Shown here one piece after another: positions 34,501 through 44,969 of a DNA stretch of 64,000 nt. The DNA lies in the NCBI GenBank assembly GCA_024516155.1, contig JAJJXM010000014.1, positions 310,001-374,000 on the forward strand, written 5' to 3'. The stretch is from Pyronema omphalodes (Eukaryota; Ascomycota; Pezizomycetes; Pezizales; Pyronemataceae). The position numbers and the translations under genes are program-made. A model generated the notes under the pieces. It was given only the letters and a program-made list of their open reading frames with translations. It did no database searches and was not told where the DNA came from. Every line of letters begins with the position of its first letter. Positions within the stretch are counted from its first letter, which is position 1.

Positions 34501-36380
34501 ATCTTCGACATAGCCGCGTCTATGCGTTCCTGATGCGTCTTGATATGTGTATCCAGACTCTGACTGATACTTTCAATCTTATCCCCTGTTCCCGTCTCCA
34601 TATTATTTACCATCTCCATCTTCAGCTCTGTCAACTGTCCAATAATAGCCTCCTTAACCCCTGTAACAGTTTCCACAATTTGCATATTCAACTTTCTATC
34701 CTCCTCAATTCTAATCTCCAGATCCTGAGTCCGATTCCTTTCCTCAACCAACAGTCCGGTAGTCTGATTGAACTCCCCCTCCAACAACCTAAGTCTATCC
34801 AACAACCTCTTATTCTCTGCCCTCCACTCCTTAACCTGATCCTTATACTTCCCCCACACCTCAGCACCAGCCGAAGCCTTCTCCAAATCTCCTCTCATCA
34901 CCTCAAGTTCTTGAATAATACCCTCCTTCTCAGCCAAAGCATCCTTCAACTGCTGTTTAATCTCGCTATTCTTCCGATTCAGGATATCGTAATCATTACC
35001 CATGCCGGTTATAAATTTTTGAAATTGGTGTTGTTTTCCCACTACATCCGTGAGTTTCTTGGTCTGCGATTCAAGTGCATTGGAAAGCTGGGTGTTTTTT
35101 TCTTCGGCTTTTTTGGTAGCTTCTAGCTGGGCAGATAGGGAAAGCTTTGCGTCTGCTAGTGCTTTCTCCAGCACAGTGTTCCGGGAAGTGAGCTCAAACA
35201 TTGTCCTATTAATAATATCCCCGGTATTGGACTCATGATTTTCCATCACTGAGACGGATGGAGTTGGTGCAACCGGCGTCTGATTCCTCGACAGGGAAAC
35301 ACTTGCAGTCCTATTCCTGGCTACGGGTCTATCTCTCCTCTGTTGCTCTGATCCTGAATCCCGTCTCTGTGCAACCCGGGCAGGCCTCATAGTCTGCGTC
35401 GTCTGGATATTACTAAAATCATCCGCAATAACCATATCAATCTCATTAATCGCCACCTCAGTCTCTGTCTTGACTTCAACAGTATCATCATCCAGATTAA
35501 TTACCTCTTGGGAAGAATTTGGAATAATCGACTGTTCTCTCACTCTATCGATAGGTCTTAGCTGCGGTTTTCTCTTCTGCCTTCGTTCACCTGGTTGGCC
35601 CTGAGGATTCCTGATTCCTGGAGGCCTTCTGAGCTGTTGTTGTGGATGCTGCTGCCCATTCTGTTGTCCATTCTGTTGCCCCTGTTGCTGACCCTGTCGA
35701 TGTTGCTGTTGCCCAGGTACTTTCCTCTGCACCCTCATTTGCGGTAACCCTTCAAATCCACTCGTCGGAACCTGCACCACTCCCTCCACTTCCACAGGAT
35801 GCTTTCGTCTCTTTTCCTGTGGCGGCTGATCGTCCTCCTGCGTCACTGGTCTTTGAGGCGGAGGCTGCATTTTACCAAAACCAGATGCCTGAGTATGCGT
35901 TCTGTGTACATCAGGAGTCGGTATTTGTGAAGTATCCGCAGCTTGATGGGTCGATGGCATAGAAGAGGCTCCAACAGAAGGTATGGGAAGTTTCATACGC
36001 CGCAAAAGAGTGTCAGAGGATTTTTCCAAGCGATCAATTGATGTTATAGCGTCATCATGTTCTGGAGCCGATGGACCCGACTGAGGAGCTGGAGGAGGCA
36101 CAGGAGCTCTTAACGAGGGACTGGGAAAGTGGCTAGAGGCTTCGCAGGTGTTGGAACGGTTGGGTACGTTGGAAGTATTTGGTGTATGAGAGGAGTTAGA
36201 GGAAGCGGAACTGCCTGAGCTTCCAGAGTTGGAGGTTTTGTTCCTAGGAGTTGGAGCAGCGAAAGCCGCAAAGCTGAAAGCTTTCGAAACATCGATTTCG
36301 GAAGAAACAGTTCGCTGGAGAAAGCCACCCGCTGGCCTTGCTGGTTCCGAGGAAGAATCTGAAGGGTTGGAGGGATCCAT
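31546..36380 (-). CDS. Large nuclear coiled-coil protein, function unknown
   Basis: Six exons splice into one continuous frame of 1,522 codons: 36380-34492, 34439-34365, 34313-34248, 34198-33325, 33268-32231 and 32172-31546. All introns have GT..AG borders of about 50-60 nt. Residues 1-400 are disordered: Ser/Pro-rich, a Gln-rich tract (GQQQGQQNGQQ), basic KRKPQ motifs, and EVINLDDDTVEV, which resembles a SUMO-interacting motif (hydrophobic strand plus acidic tail). From about residue 410 to 1310 the chain is almost uninterrupted heptad coiled coil (runs of Glu, Lys, Leu, Gln). The C-terminal ~200 residues are disordered and basic with a nuclear-localisation-like NKKRKRT. A scaffold role, for example at chromatin, spindle pole or kinetochore, is plausible but not shown. 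No SMC head or motor domain is present. The C-terminal tail includes repeated Pro-X-Lys motifs. Confidence 0.82.
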
Positions 36381-37229
36381 AAAGGTAACTGGTTAATAAA
36401 TGCAAAGATCTAGGTTAAATATCATACGTTCAGAGAGGAAATTTTTCTTTGAGCGGGGCCCAGGTGTAAGTGGAGGAGGTGTGAGGTTGGGCGAAGCCTG
36501 AAGTGCATGGAAGCCAAAAATTTCGAGGTCTAAAGGTTGCATATGGAGGACGATGGAAGATTCAAGGTAGATTCGGCACCATCCTTCTGGAAGTCTCTGA
36601 TCTTCGGGAACGTATATGGAGAGAATCTAGCTCTTTGAAAGAATTGCTTTGCCGATAGCTATAAATTCCGGTATTTCGCCATTCGTTAAAGTAGACCAGC
36701 TACAATTCTACAAAGTACAAGAATCAACGGTAGCTCCTCGGGATAACCAATATAATTTCCACAAAAAATTAGGTTCAAAGATGCTATCAAAACAGCCTCT
36801 CCTTAAACAAAGCTCGCAAAAGAAACTCGTTAAACAGAAAAAAACAGTAAAAGCAAGATGAAAAAAATACAAGATACAGCAAGTGAAATGCAAGTGAGGA
36901 TACATGTATGTTATGTGCGAATAAGTAAAAAATGGTTTAAAACTCCAACGCGCCAACCTGTAAACACAAACACCCTTATTCCGATGAGTTCAAAGTAACT
37001 CTTACCCCAGATGGTTTAAGAGCATTTGCAAACCCAGTAATCTGCATAATCCACACCCTGCCATGATGTGCTCTGCCAACCATATGCTTTCCCCGAAGCC
37101 TCAGTTATTGACCTGCGTATCCAACGCCTATCCCATGCTTATCTGGTGGTTCCACCGTGAAACACAAATGGATCCACATCACCCATAATTTCCTCTCGGC
37201 TCTGGATTTCATGTATTCCAACGCATGCA
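36381..37229. other. Intergenic region
   Basis: Upstream region of the coiled-coil gene and 3' flank of the LAMTOR1-like gene; the two genes are in tandem on the minus strand. Nothing else is recognisable. Confidence 0.55.
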
Positions 37230-37835
37230 TCAGTCCATCTCCAATCCGACCACAAGTTTTCCAACCTCCTTAACCCTTGCCGTCTCCCTCACAGCCTCTT
37301 CTCCTTTCCTTAACACCTCCGACAACCACCTCCTCTCATCACCCTTAACCTCCTTCGAATCCAGAATAATAACCTCATCAACCGGCATTTCCGGGGCCAT
37401 TGTCTTATCAAGCAATCCTCTTATCCATTCACCTCTAGAGCTGGGTGTTACCGACATCGAAGAAGAAGTGAGGAGAGGCGGCGCGAATATATCGATAAGA
37501 TTCTCGGAGGTCTGTGCTACCAAACGGTCTAGGTATTCGCGTTCGAGGAGTTGCGGGGCGGCGGAGGGTGAAGGGGGGTAGTGGAGGGGGGCGTAAGTAT
37601 TGTATCCAGCTTGGTGGGGCATAGAGGGGAGGAGGGGCGCGTGTTCATTCTAGATGGTAGAGAGGAGGGTAGAGTCAGTAAAGCATTTCCAATTTCCAAT
37701 TTCCAGGGCATTCGGGAAAGCGGGCGGTATTGAGGGTGGAGGAAATAAGGGCACGCGATCATAGACGTGGGAAAAACATACATCATCCTTTGAACCGCCG
37801 ATGATACTGCCTAGACAACTTGCGCAAGCACCCAT
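37230..37835 (-). CDS. LAMTOR1/Meh1-like Ragulator (EGO complex) membrane anchor
   Basis: Two exons (37835-37782 and 37649-37230) around a 132-nt GTATGT..TAG intron give 157 residues. The N-terminus MGACASCLGS has Gly2 for N-myristoylation and Cys4/Cys7 for palmitoylation, as in human LAMTOR1 and yeast Meh1/Ego1. The exon junction creates NEHAPLLP, an acidic-dileucine-like sorting motif. The diagnostic helix LLEREYLDRLVAQTSENLIDIF matches the family helix that ends in NIIDV in human LAMTOR1. The remainder holds amphipathic helices and ends soon after LVVGLEMD, as is usual for the family. Its role is to hold the Rag-GTPase scaffold on the vacuole surface and support TORC1 amino-acid signalling. 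Only the small N-terminal exon carries the lipidation signals, so exon 1 decides function. Confidence 0.82.
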
Positions 37836-37989
37836 TTTGTTGTATTTCTCAAGTCTTTTAAGTTTCCTTCGTTTGTTTATGCCTTTGTTTTTTTTGTTTC
37901 AATTGCGAATTTTTTCTTAGGTTGAGTTTCGTGAGTGATGGCGGCGATCAATCGCAGGGCAGCTTCGTTAAGTTAAGTATTTGGTGCTG

Positions 37990-38080
37990 GGTTGGTTGGT
38001 TGGTTGGTTGGTGTAGCTTCGGGTGGTTGGAGGAGTAAGGTGGTGGTGGTGGTGGTGGTGGTGGTGGTGGTGGTGGTGGT
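37990..38080. repeat. TTGG and GGT microsatellites
   Basis: GTTG-type tetramers (about five) at 37990-38012, then about 13 uninterrupted TGG triplets at 38040-38080, upstream of the LAMTOR1-like gene. Confidence 0.95.
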
Positions 38081-38922
38081 TGCTCGTTGTTGATGCGGCT
38101 ACTCACTGTACCGGGGCTAGTTTAGTTGTTGTGGTCGCTTTTGCTTTCGTCGGGAGGCGTCAACGGTTATGAATCGGGGGAGCTGGTTGCAAAGCGTCTT
38201 TCGCGGTGCTCTGCTACGACTGTATGTTGAAAGAAAAGATGGAAAGAAGGTGGATACTGCTGCTATACACAGAGAGCTGATGAATGAGAGGACGTCGAAC
38301 TTCCGACAAACAATTCGAAAAGTTGAATAAAGAGCGTGGGGCGTGGGGCGCGGTGGCGATTGATGAAGGTAAGGTGGTTCGCGAAACGGAGAGAAAGAAA
38401 AAGGGTTTTGGACGAAACGGCGTGCACGGGATGGGGGATGGGGGGATGGGGACGGGGACCCTTGCTGACTCGCTTGGATGCCTGGAATTTTTGACGCTTC
38501 GTTCGCTTGTCGACGACGGATAAGAAGAACGAAAAGCTAAGGAATACGGAACTCTAAAAGGGTTTGCGGGGCAGGCAGGCAGGCAGGGGAAGTTGGAGTT
38601 TGAGTTGGATTTGGATTTGGAAAATTTACTTTTCTATTTTTTTTTGTCTTCTTCCGAAAGAGAAAGTTCGCGATAAAGCTTCACGATGGAGTGACGGGCT
38701 CGACGGGTCTCTACTTATGATAACACCACCACCCCACGCCACCCGAAAGAGAAGATAGCATACGAACATACAAACCGACGACATCAACGCAACGGGCACC
38801 TGCGTCACTGCTGCTGCAGCTCAGCTTCATCACTTTTGTTTACATTTTCTCCTCATGCGCTAATCAGATGCGGTAATCCTACCTCTGGGATGGGTGAGGG
38901 TTGCAACTTGCATGCAGACGGA

Positions 38923-39020
38923 GGCGAAGGCGAAGAGGAAGGCGAAGGGGAGGGCGAAGGTGAAAGCGAAGGTGAAAGCGAAGGTGAAAGCGAAGGTTAA
39001 AGCGAAGGTGAAAGCGAAGG
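38923..39020. repeat. 12-bp minisatellite (GCGAAGGTGAAA)n
   Basis: About five perfect 12-bp units preceded by degraded GGCGAAG units. Confidence 0.9.
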
Positions 39021-39297
39021 AATCATATGAGATTCGGCAAAAGTTGTATGTAAGTCTCAAGGAAGATTCACACAAATAGCATCTCGCCTGGTTGGATGGG
39101 CAAGGTTGGGATGCTCTGCATGAGGAGGTTATATGCGATCGCTTACTTTAAGCACGAGTAAGGGTTGCAGTTCAGACTTCGGCAAGCAAAGGAGGGGGTG
39201 GTGTATGCATGTATGTATGTAACATTAAACCGGCTTTTTTAAAGGTTTCGTTTGCAACCAACTTCTGGAGGTTGATTTGAGGGGAAGCCGAGAGGAT

Positions 39298-39350
39298 TTC
39301 ATGAGCCGCGAGGAGTTCATGAGCCGCGAGTCGTTCATGAGCCGCAAGTC
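39298..39350. repeat. 18-bp repeat (TTCATGAGCCGCGAGGAG)
   Basis: Three copies differing by single bases. Confidence 0.9.
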
Positions 39351-39356
39351 CATACA

Positions 39357-39470
39357 GAACACCCATCAAACCCATCAAACCCATCAAACCCATCAAACCC
39401 ATCAAACCCATCAAACCCATCAAACCCATCCATCATAAACCCATCCATCACAACCCATCCATCATAAACC
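39357..39470. repeat. 9-bp minisatellite (AACCCATCA)n with a 15-bp tail
   Basis: Eight copies of AACCCATCA, then about three units of a derived 15-bp repeat (AACCCATCCATCATA). Confidence 0.92.
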
Positions 39471-39604
39471 ACCCCATCCCCCCCCCTAAAAAAACAAAAT
39501 GCACTTCCCACATCATGAGCCCTGATCTTCTTCACTAGATACGCGGAATGATACAACTGACAGACTACATACATACGTGGCATATGTACACGGTCTCGTG
39601 AGTC

Positions 39605-39707
39605 CACAAGGCCCACGAAGTTGACAAGGCCCACGAAGTTGACAAGGGTGATGAAGTTGACAAGGTTGATGAAGTACAAGCGGGTGATGAAGTACAAGCG
39701 GGTGATT
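39605..39707. repeat. 18-bp repeat (GCCCACGAAGTTGACAAG)
   Basis: Four diverging copies, followed by two GTGATGAAGTACAAGCGG copies of the same length. Confidence 0.88.
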
Positions 39708-39810
39708 CCATGTTTCAAAACAATTTAGGTCTTAGCATCAAACATGATGATCTTTTACTGTTACCGTTGCCACCATTACCGTTATCGTTATCGTTACCAC
39801 CATTACCGTT

Positions 39811-39890
39811 ACTAATACCACCGTTACTAATACCACCGTTACTAATACCACCGTTACTAATACCACCGTTACTAATACCACCGTTACCGT
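39811..39890. repeat. 15-bp minisatellite (ACTAATACCACCGTT)n
   Basis: Five perfect copies, flanked by ACCGTT and CATTACCGTT hexamer-like units. Confidence 0.95.
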
Positions 39891-40040
39891 TACCGTTATG
39901 CATAGACATAGAAGCATGGTGCATAGAAAGAAGCATGGTGCATAGACATAGACATAGAATCACAGAATCATAGAATCACACAATCACAGAGCCATAAAAC
40001 CATAGCACACCATAATCGAACAAAAAAACAGGATGACATA

Positions 40041-40147
40041 CATACATATCTTCTTTTAAAATCAGATATCTTCTTCAAGAATCAGATATCTTCTTCAAGA
40101 ATCAGATATCTTCTTCAAGAACCAGACATCTTCTTCAAGAATCAGAA
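40041..40147. repeat. 20-bp minisatellite (AATCAGATATCTTCTTCAAG)n
   Basis: About five copies, the last ones with single changes (ACCAGACATC). Confidence 0.93.
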
Positions 40148-40327
40148 GTCGGATATGACGGCCTTGCCGCTAAAAGTAAATAAACAAACAAAGCAAACAT
40201 ACTACTTCTAGAGGATAGAGGATAGAGGGCGAATATTGTGGACATGGTGGACATAGTGGAGTACTCGGGTGTGATTTATTGATGCATGAGTATGCACGAG
40301 TATGGTGTTTTTATCATATCATGTGGG

Positions 40328-40440
40328 TGTTTGGATGCGTTTGGATGCGTTTGGATGTTCGGGATGCGTTTGGATGGGTTTGGATGGGTTTGGATGATTG
40401 GATAGTTTGGATGATTTGGATGGTTTGGGATATTTGGGAT
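40328..40440. repeat. Degenerate TTTGGATG repeat
   Basis: About ten TTTGGATG-containing units of 8-12 bp with variable spacers. Confidence 0.85.
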
Positions 40441-40930
40441 AGTTTAGAGATGATAAAGTTACATACACGGTATATACATATATAGATCAGCTTTATTTTC
40501 TAGTCAAATCCAAGAGCGGCTGGAACGGCTGGGACGACTGGGACTAGGACTGTGGAAGATACGGATACGGATGTGGATGTGGATTCGTGGGTTGGAGGCG
40601 GTAACCAAGGATGTTTTGGTATGTATAAATATAGTGAAGACAGGCATGAATGGGGAATATGAGAATATGAGTAAAAAAATAGAGGATTGTAGTTACAGTT
40701 TATAAAGCCCATCATTCCTCGGCCCATCATCCGGCCTATCATTCTTATCACCCGGCCCATAATTCCCCGGCCCATCATTCTTATCACCCGGGGATTGACG
40801 CTGGACATATATCCCGTATTATCCAATACCACAATACCATGCCATACCATACCATACCATACTATAGCATTATTTAGATTAGAACGAGAATTTTTTTTTA
40901 ATTCCGGTTTAGATTCAATAGCTATAGAAT

Positions 40931-40998
40931 AGCATATCATAACATATCATAGCATACCATAGCATACCATAGCATCTCATAGCATACCATAGCATCTC
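40931..40998. repeat. 10-bp minisatellite (AGCATACCAT)n
   Basis: Seven copies with AGCATCTCAT variants. Confidence 0.92.
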
Positions 40999-41204
40999 TT
41001 CATCCATCCATCCATCCATCCATCCATCTATCTATCCATCTCTCTATCCATCTCTCTATCCATCTCTCTATCCATCCATCCATCCATCCATCCATCCATC
41101 CATCTATTTATTTATTCGTTTCCCCACCCACCCACCCACCTACCTACTTACAGTATCTTATTATCTTATTATCTTATTATCTTATTATCTTATTATCTCA
41201 TTAT
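40999..41204. repeat. ATCC/ATCT, CACC and CTTATTAT arrays
   Basis: CATC tetramers, interrupted by TCTC units, run to 41105. CCCA/CCTA units follow near 41126. An 8-bp CTTATTAT array of six copies occupies 41157-41204. Confidence 0.9.
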
Positions 41205-41294
41205 ATGTACAGTTTACCAAGACTCAAGTAGCAAATAGCAAATAACAAGTTCACGCTATATACGTACGGTGTACCCCATACCCCATACCGCATA

Positions 41295-41309
41295 GGGGGG
41301 GGGGGGGGG
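41295..41309. repeat. Poly-G run
   Basis: About 15 G, directly following CATA. Confidence 0.9.
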
Positions 41310-41571
41310 ACTTCTAAATTCTTCATACTTCCTAGCCGGTTCTTGGTTCTTCTTACTTCTTCATACTTACTTCTTATAATTCGTTTGTTTTTTTGTTTGT
41401 ATGTCTACCAACGCAAACCAATGACCGCCTGCAACTAATCCCACGGTCCACCTCCAACTAATCCCACGCCCATCGACGACCAGAGGCAAAGAGGGGCGCT
41501 CAAGCTCAAGCAGGCGATTAGACTAAGGAGTATAGAAGAGGATCCAAGAAGCAGTCCGGCAGCAGTATAAA

Positions 41572-41682
41572 GCCTAAAGCCTAAAGCCTAAAGCCTAAGA
41601 TCCCAGAAGAAAAAAAGGATTCAAGAGTGAAAAGAAGGGAAGAGAAGAGGAATAAAGGGAATAAAGGGAATAAAGGGAATAA
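41572..41682. repeat. GCCTAAA and TAAAGGGAA repeats
   Basis: Four copies of the 7-bp GCCTAAA (41572-41599), then four copies of the 9-bp AAAGGGAAT (41652-41682). Confidence 0.9.
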
Positions 41683-41734
41683 CTCGGCGGTATATATAAT
41701 GATTAAGCATACAGGGGAGCGGGCTCTAGACGCG

Positions 41735-41751
41735 GGGGGGGGGGGGGGGGG
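41735..41751. repeat. Poly-G run
   Basis: About 17 G, the longest G homopolymer in this zone. Confidence 0.9.
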
Positions 41752-42105
41752 ATCAGCATGGAGAAGGAGAAGGAGAACATATGACGGTATACCAGGATGC
41801 TGTGGCTTTAAACAATGAAGAGCACTATGGGGATTTTTTCGGTAGGCCGCTGGGGGATGAAAGATGTTTGTTAACACTAACATAGGTTATGTTATATCTT
41901 TACGGTTGGAAACGGTTGGAAACGGTTGAGAATTAATTAAAGCATATCAAATCAGATATTTTCTTGGTCTTGGTATGGATAGGTTTAGAGGTTTCATGGA
42001 GACTTCCCGGGAGAAAATGATGAAGAAACTTGAAAACTCCTGCCGGTCTGTAAGTGCTATGGATTATGTGATGGCTATGGATACGGACTATGGATTTGCC
42101 ACGGC

Positions 42106-42160
42106 GGTATGTATGCGTGTCTGTATGGGTGTCTGTATGGGTGTATGGGTGTCTATCTAG
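42106..42160. repeat. 12-bp GTGTCTGTATGG repeat
   Basis: Four to five degenerate units. Confidence 0.8.
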
Positions 42161-44969
42161 TCTGTATCGGCATCCGTAGGGGTATTTTCTACGACCCACG
42201 ACTAACGACTGTAACGATATGTCAAGATACGTAACAATATGTAAAGATGAACTCTATCGTCTATGTACATATAAGCAGGTAATTCTGAAGCCTTTGAAAT
42301 AGAAAGAGTCTGTTCAGACGAGAACTAAAGATCCCATCTTATGTGCTGATGTCTTAAACGATAACACGTGACTGGTTACATGATTCATATCATAGGATTA
42401 TTACTCACAGCAGCATATAACAGCAGCATACACTAGAAGGTCGATAACGCAGCTCGACAGCCTCAACTGTATGGACAGTTAAGATCATAAATATACTGCA
42501 TCAAGACTGCTAATGCTACCACAGCACGAAGACAGGTGAACTGCTGAAGATATATCCGAATGATACCGCATGATGAATTCTACTTCAAATTACAAGTCCA
42601 ATTACAAGTCCAATTCTAATCAAAATTCCAATGACGATATCTATACCCCGCTACTCAACAAGTTCCGCGGTCGATATCCAGAGTTTCAATCCCCAGTCTA
42701 CAGTGTGAGTGAGTTCATGTATAGGCTACAGCATAACGGTCAACGGAATTCCCAAGAATTTATAAATCTCGATTTTTTCTTAGCACTATAGCACCATAGC
42801 ACCATAGCACCAAAAAGCTCATAACACAACCTAGTCTAACCTAACCTAACCTAGTCTAATCCCATCGCAATCGCAATCGCGATCTCGATTGTTGCTAGCT
42901 GGGGAAATAATTACGGGTTTGTGATCTATGATCTTGATTGAATGGAAAATAGAATGGAAGACGGCGTTAACATAAGTGTTTTCGTTTAACTTTGTTTAAC
43001 CTTTTGTAATGGTTTACAGCACCACTGAGCATATAGCCCTGATGCCTTGATGCTCTGATACTCCGATGTCGTCATACGGACAGAAAAGTAGTCTATGTTT
43101 ATGTAAACATTTTAGGTGCTGAGATTTGGAATGCCACTATGTACAGAAGAGGAAGATGCAGGAGCCTGACGGCTTCTATTGGAAATTGAGGTGGATATAT
43201 AGCTATTGGATACTGGTTGAGTTTATAGATTCAGATGAATGAAGATAAGGAAAATTTAGATATTTGATGGGCACACAGGTTGTTTTTATGAAACAAAATA
43301 TCGGTTCTGTTGGACACAGTGAGCGGCCTTTGATCGACATGGGTTTACCCGGCTGCACTTTATTGGACTTGGGAAATCAGTTTATGCCAGATGCGATATG
43401 GTTACTATGTGTCAAAGCTCCCTATGTATGCCAAAGCTCTGGGTAATATGGAAAGACCCTAGGTTCCCCGACTTGTGCTCTGCCCCGGGCTCCCCGGGCT
43501 CCCCGGTCTTTCAGTAAATGGGTAAGCGTCTATACTTTATTATAGCGATTGCCTTCAAAGCTCGAGGGGTAGGCCACGTGAAATTGTTGGAATATTAAGA
43601 TCCCTTCCCGAATACCACCTATTATTAACCGGTTTTTATCTCCATAATCGGGTTTGTCGTCACAGAAATACATTTGTGCACTTTCTGTCGTAAATCGTGA
43701 TATGTCGAATTGGCGCCTCCGACTTCACCTTCGACTCGCCTTTCGAAGTTCGTTTCGCTGCCACCCCTGCATCGAGCAAGGCAACCCGGCAACCACATAC
43801 CACTGAGCAAAGAAGGAGAAGACACAGCAACGACCAAGACCCCACTGACAAGAATCCAAAGAGGCACAGGAACACATCTGAAAGACGAATCACGAGACTG
43901 AGCACAGCGCGGCTGAACCACCAAAAGAACCAAGGACACCAGGCGGATATTCAGCCTCACTGTCGTCCAAGAACCCAACGCCCAAGAACCCAACGCCTAT
44001 CTACAGCATCCCCGAGTGGTTATGTCGTCCGGCTTCTGATCCTCCGCGTCCCATCCAAAGAAGAAGAGAAGAGAGATATGCTCGCCAGCTGCTTACAACT
44101 TGCGCACGAAGACATCAGCACTCCTCCACTCATCACCCGCCCCGGATCCCGCAACTGAACTTCACGTCTCGCGCCCTTGCATCTATTCGCGCGACCGCGT
44201 CTTCCATCTTTCCCCCCAAAGGCCGCTGTCGCAAGATGCAGACCGCAGCTCTACTCACATCCAAAAGAGCACAACTACTACCTTTCTCAACATTCACTCC
44301 AAATCCTTCAAATCCTACAACGGAAATCACCTTTTTAGTCCGTTACACGGCCCGGCGCCACTTTGCGCCGTCGCATTCTTCTTGAGAGACACTTAACCCC
44401 AAACCTACCAATCCCAGCGCGCATACCCCATCGCTCTACTACTGATTTTCGAACTTTACGCGACACGATACCTATCCATTGATTTCTAGACTATTGTTCT
44501 AACGACCTGAGGTGGAGTTTTCAACAGTTGGCATTTTTGGGCGGAGGTATATTGCCCCTGTATAGCGAGTTTTTATTTCGAATCCTTATCCATTAGTTGT
44601 TGCAGCTTCCAACTTTTTTTCAGCATCATCATCACGCGAATACCCTTTTTTTTTTTTCGTAATTCATTATTTCTATTCGAAATCTTTTTTTACAACCCTG
44701 AATCATATACCCTACCTTCCACTTCGCTAGCTTCGGTTTTATCGGTTTAGGACCAAGGACAAATCGGCTGCATTCCATCTACTACTACTACGACTGTACT
44801 TAAACTCGGGTCTACCTAAGGAGCTTAGGAACTACGCTACGAAGCATCCATAACTCAGGGTTCACCTTCAACAAAAGACATACCTACGCTTCTAGACCAC
44901 CGGTTAACGCTGGAATTTGTGGAGGTAGGCTTGAGGCATAACTTTCCCCACTCTGAATCCTCGGGAATC

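Larger units (their letters stand above)
37836..44969. other. Long minisatellite-rich intergenic zone upstream of MED13
   Basis: No gene is supported over 7.1 kb. The stretch 38.0-42.8 kb carries about twenty tandem arrays with unrelated units, listed below. The 43.5-44.9 kb part is C/A-rich, then C/T-rich, as expected for a promoter and long leader of MED13. Open frames in the arrays are translation artefacts. Confidence 0.7.

Noticed and set aside
38200..44000. CRISPR-like interpretation of the regular arrays
   Set aside because: These are direct tandem repeats without unique spacers in a eukaryotic genome.
44008..44045. tRNA-like stretch (GAGTGGTTATGTCGTCCGGCTTCTGATCC)
   Set aside because: It resembles the D-arm to anticodon-arm part of a Gln-type tRNA, but the anticodon stem does not pair and there is no T-arm or acceptor stem downstream.
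43697..44158. 153-codon basic frame upstream of MED13
   Set aside because: Arg/Thr-rich with no domain. It lies in the C/A-rich promoter/leader zone and the minus strand is equally open.
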